Part shown: positions 8,388 through 15,539 of the stretch, in pieces
Layout: the number at the start of each line of letters is the position of its first letter
Numbering within the stretch: the stretch's first letter is position 1
From: Parvularcula oceani
Lineage (GTDB): Bacteria; Pseudomonadota; Alphaproteobacteria; Caulobacterales; Parvularculaceae
NCBI RefSeq assembly: GCF_000733125.1
Contig: NZ_JPHU01000004.1
Coordinates: 1-64,000, forward strand
DNA: 64,000 bases
Reading direction: 5' to 3'
Position numbers and translations under genes: made by a program
The notes under the pieces: generated by a model
Seen by the model: only the letters and a program-made list of their open reading frames with translations
The model's database searches: none
What the model was told of the DNA's origin: nothing

Positions 8388-11234
8388 CTAGCGGCGGAGC
8401 CTCGACCGGATCGGCATCGACGAGGTCGAATGCGAGGCGGGAGGCGTGAGAGGCTGGCGCCGCTTCTCCCAGATCCGCTCCCACGGCTCCTCGGTCCATG
8501 GATCGGCTTCTTCGAGCCAGGGGTTGGTGTCCACGAGATTGCCCTGCCGATCCTCATCCTTCGTCACGTGCCCATAGTCGGAGACGCCGATGATCAGGGG
8601 CTGGTCGAGAAGTGCCTCATGCAACGCGTCCTGCAGCTGGGCGGCTTCGGGCGAGGCTTTCCACCGGCGGAATGCCTGCTTGGTCGAGGATGCCCACTTG
8701 CCATTCTCGAAGGTATGGTCGCCACCTTCGTAGAAATCGATCATCGCACCGCCCTGATCTGCAACGCGCGACACGATCCAACGGTACTGCCGCATCATGC
8801 CGGACAGGCTGTCGCTGAACTTGTGCATGTCCGTCTCCGGATCGACGGGGTCCGCGGGAAGCGTGAGCCAGCGGTCGAGGACATATGCATTGAGGCTTCC
8901 GTCCCGCCTCTTCTCATCGATCTCGGCATCCTTCAGGCCAGCGAACAGGCTTCTCCATGGGCCGCCGAGCGTATTGTGGTAGGTCGTCAGGGAGACGGTG
9001 AACAAAGCCCCGACATCGTAGTTCCCGTCAGCGTCGGTGGGGATCAGGGCATAATTCGTCGAGCCGGTCCACATATCCCCTTCCGCCGCCCACCGCTCGA
9101 CATCAGCAGCCCCGTCGCGAGCGCCTTCGAAAGCCCAGTCAATGGTATCGAGCCAAGCGGTCTGGGCCGAGAACTCTCCGATCCAGTTGATGTCCGGATG
9201 ACGGGCGTGGAGGCGGGAGAGGACCTGGATCATTCTGCGTCCCGCGCTCTTCACGGCCGCTCGTGTGTTCACGCCGCTGTCCTTCTCGAGCGTGTTCCAA
9301 TCGACATACCATGGGTCGGTTGCCTCGAACTGGGCTCTGCTGTCGCGGTAGCCAGGGGCTTCGGCATTGGTGAACTCGTAGAGCGTCTTCGGCATGCCGG
9401 CGAAATAACGGTGATCGTCACGGAAACCGCCACCGGAGTTCCAAATTTCATTGCCGACGGCGACCTTGACGTACTCGTAGTCCACACCGTGATCGGCGGC
9501 CCACCGCACATGATCGGCGATCTCGTCGATATAGGCGTCGAGTTCGGGCCCCACGGCCCGCTGCGGGATGAAGATCTGCGGATTTAGGACGTGTCCGTCC
9601 TCGGTGAGCCGACTCGCCTCGTAATTCATGCGCAGCGCCGCCTCGAGCGGCATGCCACCCGCATAGCTGCCGTTGAGGTGACGGGCATGGTCCCAAGGGA
9701 AATGGCTGAAAGGCAGAACCTGCGTTGCACCCTCCCAGGTGCCCTGCTTGTCGAGGCTGTTGCGCTCAGTGTGCAGGAGTTCAGCCACAGAGTTCTGGGC
9801 CAGAGTGTCAAGATGGCGCAGCGCGTTATAACGGTCGGCGAAGAGCTCGAGATAGCGCTCCGACCAGACATTCCCCGCCTCGTGCCGCGCGCGGTCGCCT
9901 GTCGGCTTCCCGTCCACGTCCTTCACCTGATAGATCGAAAGACGCCGCCATTGCCGGGCCGTGCCGCCCCGCACCTGGATTTCGAGGAATTTCAGCCCCA
10001 CAGGCACCTCGACCGTCCACTCTTTGCGGACAAACCCGTCACCCAGATATACGATGCTCGGCCCGCTGATGGTCTTGTACTCCGCGGCGACCCGGGGCTC
10101 GATATTCAGGCGGGCATTCTCTTCGTGCTCAACGACGATCGTATAGGTGCCGGCGATCCAGCGCTCCCAGTCGATGTCGCGGGAAACATCATAGAACACG
10201 CCGGCCTGGAGGTGCATATCTCCTTTCGCGAACCTGTCAGCGTACCGCCCTGCACCAAGATCGGGCAGGCCGTAAGCATTCGACGGAATATCCCGCAGAT
10301 CCCTGCGGTACCGGACAGAATTGTCGGGCCAGGTGAAGCCGACCTTGTTCAGATCTTTGCCGCTTTCGTCCTTCAGGTTCCAGAGCGTCAGCATGCGCGA
10401 CTTGTCCAGGACAGGCGAGGACGGGTTCCAATAGTTCAAGCCGCTCGGATTGAGCTGAACGATCCGCTCACGCGGCAGATCATAGGCCAGCATCTCCGGC
10501 GCGCCTTCGGCCCCGGCGAACGGGTTCGCATGGGTCTCGATCGTCACCGGCCCCTGCGGGGTCTGCGGCTGCGCTGATGGCGGCACGGGCTGCTGCGGGT
10601 CGGGGTCGTCCACCAGAGGCTCGGGGTCGGTGGTGGGTGCGGGAGCCGGGCTCGGCGCCGTCGGCGCGGGAGCCTGCGTCGTCGGTGCGGGAAGCGGCGC
10701 TGCCGGCGTCGGCGCGGGAGCGGGCGCGGCCACGTCCGGAAGGCGCGTGGCAGGCGTCGCGGGCGAAGAGGGCAGCGTCGGCTTGGCCCCGCCGGCAAGC
10801 GGGGCTGCGGGCGCAGCCGCCGGCCCCTTGGCCGTCCAGGCGGCGGTGCGGACCGCCCCTGCCCTGTCCGACAGGCATCCAGCGCCGCCGCGAACGACCT
10901 TGAACGCGCAGAACGTGACCTGACCGACCTTTGCCCGCAAATGGCCTTCCGCGTCCGAAATGCGCAGCCGGTCGAAAGGCAGTCGGGCGTCGAAGGTGAT
11001 CGTGCCCCCCGGTTCGCTGACCTGCACGTCCTGGGTCTGAATGACGCGTCCGCCCTGAACCGCCTCGAGGCGGAACGTCGCGACCGATCCGTAGACGTCC
11101 CGCACATCGTGCAATTCGAGCGCGAGAGATCGCGCCGCGCCACCTGGTACTGCGAGGTCGATGACCTCTCCCGGTCCGATGCTCTTGCTTCCCACCAGAG
11201 CGGCGGCAGTGAGTGTCAGCGCAGTCAGCAGCAT
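8388..11234 (-). CDS. Large secreted protein with glycosidase-like domain
   Basis: 948 residues from ATG 11234 (GGGAG upstream; the frame stays open beyond it, but that part lies outside the signal peptide). A signal peptide of about 18 residues is followed by a beta-rich N-terminal domain (to about 110), a long Pro/Ala/Thr linker (about 130-210) and a roughly 720-residue C-terminal region. This last part contains NYWNPSSPVLDKSRMLTLWN and, near the middle, YVKVAVGNEIWNSGGG. An Asn-Glu pair at a strand end is the acid/base signature of clan GH-A glycoside hydrolases, and later Trp-rich segments and FYEGGDHTF could provide the nucleophile. It is probably exported to the periplasm or medium and may act on polysaccharide. 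I do not recognise a named family, so the activity is inference. Confidence 0.7.
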   Translation of the reverse strand: MLLTALTLTAAALVGSKSIGPGEVIDLAVPGGAARSLALELHDVRDVYGSVATFRLEAVQGGRVIQTQDVQVSEPGGTITFDARLPFDRLRISDAEGHLRAKVGQVTFCAFKVVRGGAGCLSDRAGAVRTAAWTAKGPAAAPAAPLAGGAKPTLPSSPATPATRLPDVAAPAPAPTPAAPLPAPTTQAPAPTAPSPAPAPTTDPEPLVDDPDPQQPVPPSAQPQTPQGPVTIETHANPFAGAEGAPEMLAYDLPRERIVQLNPSGLNYWNPSSPVLDKSRMLTLWNLKDESGKDLNKVGFTWPDNSVRYRRDLRDIPSNAYGLPDLGAGRYADRFAKGDMHLQAGVFYDVSRDIDWERWIAGTYTIVVEHEENARLNIEPRVAAEYKTISGPSIVYLGDGFVRKEWTVEVPVGLKFLEIQVRGGTARQWRRLSIYQVKDVDGKPTGDRARHEAGNVWSERYLELFADRYNALRHLDTLAQNSVAELLHTERNSLDKQGTWEGATQVLPFSHFPWDHARHLNGSYAGGMPLEAALRMNYEASRLTEDGHVLNPQIFIPQRAVGPELDAYIDEIADHVRWAADHGVDYEYVKVAVGNEIWNSGGGFRDDHRYFAGMPKTLYEFTNAEAPGYRDSRAQFEATDPWYVDWNTLEKDSGVNTRAAVKSAGRRMIQVLSRLHARHPDINWIGEFSAQTAWLDTIDWAFEGARDGAADVERWAAEGDMWTGSTNYALIPTDADGNYDVGALFTVSLTTYHNTLGGPWRSLFAGLKDAEIDEKRRDGSLNAYVLDRWLTLPADPVDPETDMHKFSDSLSGMMRQYRWIVSRVADQGGAMIDFYEGGDHTFENGKWASSTKQAFRRWKASPEAAQLQDALHEALLDQPLIIGVSDYGHVTKDEDRQGNLVDTNPWLEEADPWTEEPWERIWEKRRQPLTPPASHSTSSMPIRSRLRR

Positions 11235-11412
11235 GGTTCTCGGCTCCCAGCAGCGCATCGGCGTCTGCTGGGGCTGTGCCCTGCGACCGATGCGTGTGAG
11301 CCGACTGCCTAGACGGAGAGGTTGTAAGGCCAGGTTCTCTCTCCTTCGTGATCTCGAACCGTTGGAGTCATACAGCGTTAACAGCCGTGACCAAAACAAG
11401 GCCGAACGATGG

Positions 11413-12306
11413 TCAGCTGAGCATCTTGTCCACGTCGAGAACGAGAATAGCGCTCGCGCCGAGGGCCTTGAGCTCTTCGAGATGCTCCCAGACCACCGCA
11501 TCGGTGCTGAGAACGTGCAGGGCCACCATGTCGCCGGCGCCCGCCAGATCCAGCACGGTGGGGGAGTCCGCGCCCGGCAGGACATCCCTGATCGCGTCGA
11601 CCGCCGAGCGGGGCGCGTTCATCATCACATATTTCGCGTCGCGCGAGCGCATCACGCCCCGCATCCGCGCGAGCAGCGCATCGAGCGTTGCCTGCTTCGC
11701 CGGCGGCAGCGTCCCGCCCCCGCCGATCAGCAGCGCCTCCGAGCGGAAGATGGTCTCGGCGACTTTGAGCCCGTTGGCATCCAGCGTGCCGCCGGTGGAG
11801 ACGATGTCGCAGATCGCGTCCGCGACGCCGAGGCGCGGCGCGATCTCCACCGCGCCGTTCATCGTCACGGTGCGGCCATCGACGCCGTTCTCGCGCATCC
11901 AGCGCTCGGTCAGCGCCGGGTAGGATGTGGCGACTGTCTTCCCGGCGAGATCCTGCGGCCCCGCATAGTCCTGCGACTTGCGCACCGCGATGCAGAGGCG
12001 GCACCGCGAGAAGCCGAGCGGCAGAATGATTTCGGCCTCTCCCGCGCCGCCCGTCAGCGCCTCTTCCTCGAAGACGTTGCCGCCGATGATGCCGAGATCG
12101 GACGAGCCGGAGGCGACGAGGCCCGGAATGTCGTCGTCGCGGACCAGAAGAAGGTCGATCGGCAGCTCGGCGATCCGGGCATAGAGCCGGGTACGCGACT
12201 GGCTGGCCTTCAAGCCGCAACGGGCGAGGAGGTCGAAACTGTCATCGGCGAGCCGTCCCTTTTTCTGGACGGCGAGGCGGAGGCGGGCATCGTCTGGAGC
12301 GCTCAT
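11413..12306 (-). CDS. hisG: ATP phosphoribosyltransferase
   Basis: 297 residues, the long form of HisG with its own regulatory C-terminal domain, so no HisZ partner is needed. It condenses ATP and PRPP to open histidine biosynthesis and is normally inhibited by histidine. Recognisable parts are LAVQKKGRL at the N-terminus, DLGIIGGNVFEE, and ICDIVSTGGTLDANGL, the PRPP-binding segment. It starts 38 nt after the stop of the ATP-grasp gene on the same strand and could be co-transcribed with that cassette. hisD is in a separate operon. Confidence 0.95.
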   Translation of the reverse strand: MSAPDDARLRLAVQKKGRLADDSFDLLARCGLKASQSRTRLYARIAELPIDLLLVRDDDIPGLVASGSSDLGIIGGNVFEEEALTGGAGEAEIILPLGFSRCRLCIAVRKSQDYAGPQDLAGKTVATSYPALTERWMRENGVDGRTVTMNGAVEIAPRLGVADAICDIVSTGGTLDANGLKVAETIFRSEALLIGGGGTLPPAKQATLDALLARMRGVMRSRDAKYVMMNAPRSAVDAIRDVLPGADSPTVLDLAGAGDMVALHVLSTDAVVWEHLEELKALGASAILVLDVDKMLS

Positions 12307-12344
12307 GGGGCGGTCATAGAGCCCCCGCCCCGCCCCGCAAGACG

Positions 12345-13385
12345 CTACATGATCGCAATGTCGTCGTTCGACAGCTTGCCCTTGTAATGCTCGCGCAGGC
12401 GGACCTTGCGTTCGAGGTCCTCGATGATGGCGCCGGCGAAGTCCGCATCGGTCAGGGACTCGATGAGGTTGATGCCGCCGGGAGTGTCGACGTTGATCTC
12501 CATCATCTTGTCTCCGACGATGTCGAGCCCGGCGAGATACATGCCGTCGCGGATCAGCTTCGGGGCGCAGATCTCGGCGAGGCGCAGGGCATCCTCGTCC
12601 GGCTGCGCCATCTCGATCTGGCCGCCCGCGGTGAAGTTGGACCGGGCATCGCCGCTGTCATTGTACCGGCGGAAGCAGGCATAGGTGTCGCCCACCTTGA
12701 GGGGCTTGCCGTTGAGCGTGATCAGCCGCAGGTCGCCATCGGCGGCCTTGGGCAGATATTCCTGCACGATCGCGTAGCCGTCGCGCACCGTCGCCTCGAT
12801 CATGACGTTGAGGTTTGAGGCGCTGTCCTCCTTGACGATGAAGACGCCCTGCCCGCCCGAGCCCTGGAGGGGCTTGATCACGCCCCTGCCGCCCATCTTC
12901 TCGATGAAGGCCTTGATCTCCTCGGGGTCGCGCGTGATGCAGGTGGCGGGGCGGATCGCCTCGGGGAATTGCTGGAAATAGGTCTTGTTCGACGCGTCCG
13001 TCAGGTGCTGCGGATCGTTGAGCACGATCACGCCCATCGATGCGGCGAGCTGCGCGAAGAGAAGGCCGGAGGTCGGCGCCCAGGGGCGCGATTCCAGCTC
13101 CTGCGCCGGATCGGACCGCAGCAGGACGACGTCCTGCTCGGTCAGCCGGATCCGCGTCGGCTCGGCATCCTTGAGGTCGGCCAGGATGTCGGCATCGTCC
13201 TCGTATTCGGTCTTGCGAGGCTTCGAGGCGAGCGCTGCGACATGCCCGTCGGGCTCATAGGTCGAATCGACGATGCTGGTCAGCGAGACGTCGTGTCCAT
13301 TCCTGACCGCGCGCCGGGCCAGCCGGATCGTAGTGTAGTCTTCCTTCTCGGTCTGGACGTCATTGACGACGAAGGTCAGCTTCAT
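12345..13385 (-). CDS. Glutathione synthetase-like ATP-grasp ligase
   Basis: 346 residues. It has the ATP-grasp fold of the GshB/RimK group: RGVIKPLQGSGGQGVFIVK (nucleotide-binding lysine and flexible glycine loop), AIVQEYLPKAADGDLRL, and the magnesium site DKMMEINVDTPGGI. Such enzymes join a carboxylate to an amine through an acylphosphate. Although it resembles glutathione synthetase, its place as third gene behind an amidohydrolase and a DUF1704 protein suggests a different, dedicated peptide-like substrate. Its ATG overlaps the DUF1704 stop (ATGA). Family is clear; substrate is unknown. Confidence 0.85.
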   Translation of the reverse strand: MKLTFVVNDVQTEKEDYTTIRLARRAVRNGHDVSLTSIVDSTYEPDGHVAALASKPRKTEYEDDADILADLKDAEPTRIRLTEQDVVLLRSDPAQELESRPWAPTSGLLFAQLAASMGVIVLNDPQHLTDASNKTYFQQFPEAIRPATCITRDPEEIKAFIEKMGGRGVIKPLQGSGGQGVFIVKEDSASNLNVMIEATVRDGYAIVQEYLPKAADGDLRLITLNGKPLKVGDTYACFRRYNDSGDARSNFTAGGQIEMAQPDEDALRLAEICAPKLIRDGMYLAGLDIVGDKMMEINVDTPGGINLIESLTDADFAGAIIEDLERKVRLREHYKGKLSNDDIAIM

Positions 13386-14584
13386 GGTGCGGGTGTCCTT
13401 TGGAAGAGTTGGTCCACGGTCATGGTGCGTGCGCGGTCGAGCCTGCGCTGTGCCTGCGGATCGCTGAGGAAGCTCGGCAGGAGTTCGGCCGGGACGAGCC
13501 ACCCCTCCTCGAGGAGCTGAGAGATGGTGTGGCGCTGGGCGAGGCTGAACTTGCCCAGGAGGAGGAATTCGAAATCGCCGTCCTCCGCGAGATAGGCGAG
13601 CAGTTCCCGCAAGCCGCCGAGATAGAGAGCGTCCTTGGTGAGCCCTCCTCCACGCTTCGCCCTGACGGCGATATCGAAGGCATCGTCGATCAGGAGGCCT
13701 TCTTCCTCGTGGAGGCGCGCGAAGATCTCGCAGACGCTCTTGCCGTCCACGGCGAGGTCGCAGGCGATGACCCGCGCGGCCAGAACCCGCAGCCGCCGCG
13801 GCGGCAGATAGCCGGTGAGGTATTCCGCGAAGGTGCCCAGCCCCTCCTGGAGCGCGTCGTAATGGGCCAGTCCGACCTCGAGTTGGCGCAGGGGCTGGCG
13901 GCGGCCATTGTGCCGGGTCAGCACGTGGATCCCGACCTCATGGGCCACGAGGGGCGCGATCCGGTCATGGCGCAGATGCATGGACCGCGCGATGTGGAGA
14001 TGGCCGTGATTGACCATCAGCATCGAGTTGAGGTCGTCCTCGACGATGATCTCGGAGCGGAAATCCGGTGCCTGGGCGCGATAGCGGTCGAATTCGACCT
14101 TGGAGGCGGCGACCATGTCTTCAAAGGTCGCCTCCTCGGCCTCCGCGGGGCCGCGCTCGACCTTGTCGAGAATGTCCTGCGCGATGGTGAGGAGCCTCGG
14201 ATCGGTGCCGCCGAAGAGGTCGATCGAAGCGGGCACGAAGCCGTCCGTGTCGCGGAGCTGGACGAGCTCGATCTGCCGGTCCACTTCACGCTGCTTCTCG
14301 CGGAGAAGCACCTGCAAGGAGGGCTCTTCGATGTCGCGGACGGGCAGGCCGAGCAATTCGTCGCGCAGGCCGCTCAGATCGGCGCGCTGCGGCGGATAGC
14401 GCAGGACGGGCTCTTCGGTGAAGCCGCTCTCCTTGAAGCGCTCCCACATCTGGTCATTGCCGAGCGGCGAGAGCGCGACGAGCCAGTCGACCTGCTCATC
14501 GATCCGCGCCAGCGCCTCGTCGACCTTGTCGGCGACGGGCGGAAGCGGACGCGGCTTGGGCGCGGGGACGTCGTCTAGCGGCAA
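13382..14584 (-). CDS. DUF1704 / QEGLA-motif metallopeptidase-like protein
   Basis: About 400 residues. It belongs to DUF1704 (annotated as flavohemoglobin expression-modulating QEGLA protein). It contains HEVGIHVLTRHNG, a zinc HExxH-like site, followed by the name motif in YDALQEGLGTFAEYL. The same family includes the eukaryotic MATCAP/KIAA0895 carboxypeptidases that trim C-terminal tyrosine from tubulin, so a carboxypeptidase role is plausible. The best start is TTG at 14584, with AAAGGAG 8 nt upstream; this overlaps the end of the amidohydrolase gene by 10 nt. Its stop overlaps the ATP-grasp start by 4 nt. The substrate is not known. Confidence 0.85.
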   Translation of the reverse strand: MPLDDVPAPKPRPLPPVADKVDEALARIDEQVDWLVALSPLGNDQMWERFKESGFTEEPVLRYPPQRADLSGLRDELLGLPVRDIEEPSLQVLLREKQREVDRQIELVQLRDTDGFVPASIDLFGGTDPRLLTIAQDILDKVERGPAEAEEATFEDMVAASKVEFDRYRAQAPDFRSEIIVEDDLNSMLMVNHGHLHIARSMHLRHDRIAPLVAHEVGIHVLTRHNGRRQPLRQLEVGLAHYDALQEGLGTFAEYLTGYLPPRRLRVLAARVIACDLAVDGKSVCEIFARLHEEEGLLIDDAFDIAVRAKRGGGLTKDALYLGGLRELLAYLAEDGDFEFLLLGKFSLAQRHTISQLLEEGWLVPAELLPSFLSDPQAQRRLDRARTMTVDQLFQRTPAP

Positions 14585-15384
14585 GAGAGCAACTCCTTTC
14601 TCGCGGCGCAGGCAGCGACATCGAGTCCCGCACGGAGGTCTTCGATCACCGGCAGGAAGGCCGTGCCGGTCCACTCATCCATGTAGAACTTCTTGTATTC
14701 GAGCGTGATGGTCGCGACGTCCGCGCCGTAATTCGCAAACACCCATTCGGGCCAGTGACCGCCATCGGGGTAACGGACGTTCTCCCTCACGTCGAGTTCG
14801 CGGGACTGGGCGGGCTGGGCCGCTAGCGCGGTTTTGAAGACGTCGAGCACGCCCCCGAACCGCTCCCTGTCGAGGGTCGTCACGCCGAGATCGATGTCGG
14901 GATTGTCCTCCTGCGGACCATGCCGGCCATGCGGCCCGTCGCGCCGGTGATTGTAGCTGTGGATGTCCAGCACCAGCACCTTGCCGCATTCGGCGATCAG
15001 CCCCTCGATCCAGGTCGCCATCATGTCGTAGAATGCGTCATAGACCGCGAGCGACCGCTCGATCATCTCGTCCGGCGGCGTCTCCTTCCAGACCTGAAGC
15101 CCCCAGCTGTCCTCGGGCTTGAGGTAGATGGCGCTGTCGCGCGGACGGTTGAGGTCGGCCTGGAAACGCGATGTGTAATTGCGGAAGGCGTCGTCGCCCA
15201 CCGTCGACCAGAGGCCGGTCATCGGATCCTCTTCGCGGCGCTGGTCCTGCTCGGAAATGGCGAGATAGGGCTTCAGCTCATCGCGCATGACGTGGCCGGC
15301 ATGCACCGCGGTCGCCAGGACCGGGCCGCCTCGGCGCTGGATATCCCAATGCGGACGCAAGGCTGCATCGCAGTCGTCCTTCAT
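14575..15384 (-). CDS. N-formylglutamate amidohydrolase-family protein
   Basis: 269 residues. Family features include the N-terminal ATAVHAGH, the central VLVLDIHSYNHRR and a C-terminal ITLEYKKFYMDEWTG, whose His, Asp and Glu residues would bind the catalytic metal. True HutG enzymes hydrolyse N-formylglutamate in histidine catabolism, but no other hut gene is present. Instead it leads a three-gene cassette with DUF1704 and ATP-grasp proteins, so it may deacylate or hydrolyse an intermediate of that system. The ATG at 15384 follows GGAG by 8 nt. Confidence 0.82.
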   Translation of the reverse strand: MKDDCDAALRPHWDIQRRGGPVLATAVHAGHVMRDELKPYLAISEQDQRREEDPMTGLWSTVGDDAFRNYTSRFQADLNRPRDSAIYLKPEDSWGLQVWKETPPDEMIERSLAVYDAFYDMMATWIEGLIAECGKVLVLDIHSYNHRRDGPHGRHGPQEDNPDIDLGVTTLDRERFGGVLDVFKTALAAQPAQSRELDVRENVRYPDGGHWPEWVFANYGADVATITLEYKKFYMDEWTGTAFLPVIEDLRAGLDVAACAARKELLSCR

Positions 15385-15459
15385 AGTTCTTCTCCTGCAC
15401 GCGTTGAAACTTGCCGTCCCAACAGCGCCGCGCCGCCGGTAGTTGCCCCGCGCACTGTT

Positions 15460-15520
15460 TTGTCAGCGCCGCCGGCTTGGGCTAAGAGGCGCGCACGGCC
15501 CGCTTGCGGGCCTTTGTTTT
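15460..15520 (+). promoter_or_regulatory. Possible promoter and attenuator-like hairpin before the M13 peptidase
   Basis: TTGTCA (15460-15465) is followed after 17 nt by TAAGAG (15483-15488), a plausible sigma-70-type pair. Just downstream, GGCCCG (15497-15502) pairs with CGGGCC (15507-15512) over a CTTG tetraloop and is followed by TTTGTTTT (15513-15520). That is the form of an intrinsic terminator placed in the leader of the peptidase gene, 20 nt before its ATG. Confidence 0.4.
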
Positions 15521-15539
15521 GCTCAGCATCCGAGGCCAC

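Noticed and set aside
11235-11585. N-terminal extension of the secreted glycosidase-like protein into hisG
   Set aside because: The frame is open, but it would bury the signal peptide and overlap hisG. The ATG at 11234 gives a proper export signal.
14575-15384. Histidine utilisation (hut) operon
   Set aside because: Only the amidohydrolase-like gene is present. The neighbours are DUF1704 and ATP-grasp genes, with hisG being biosynthetic.
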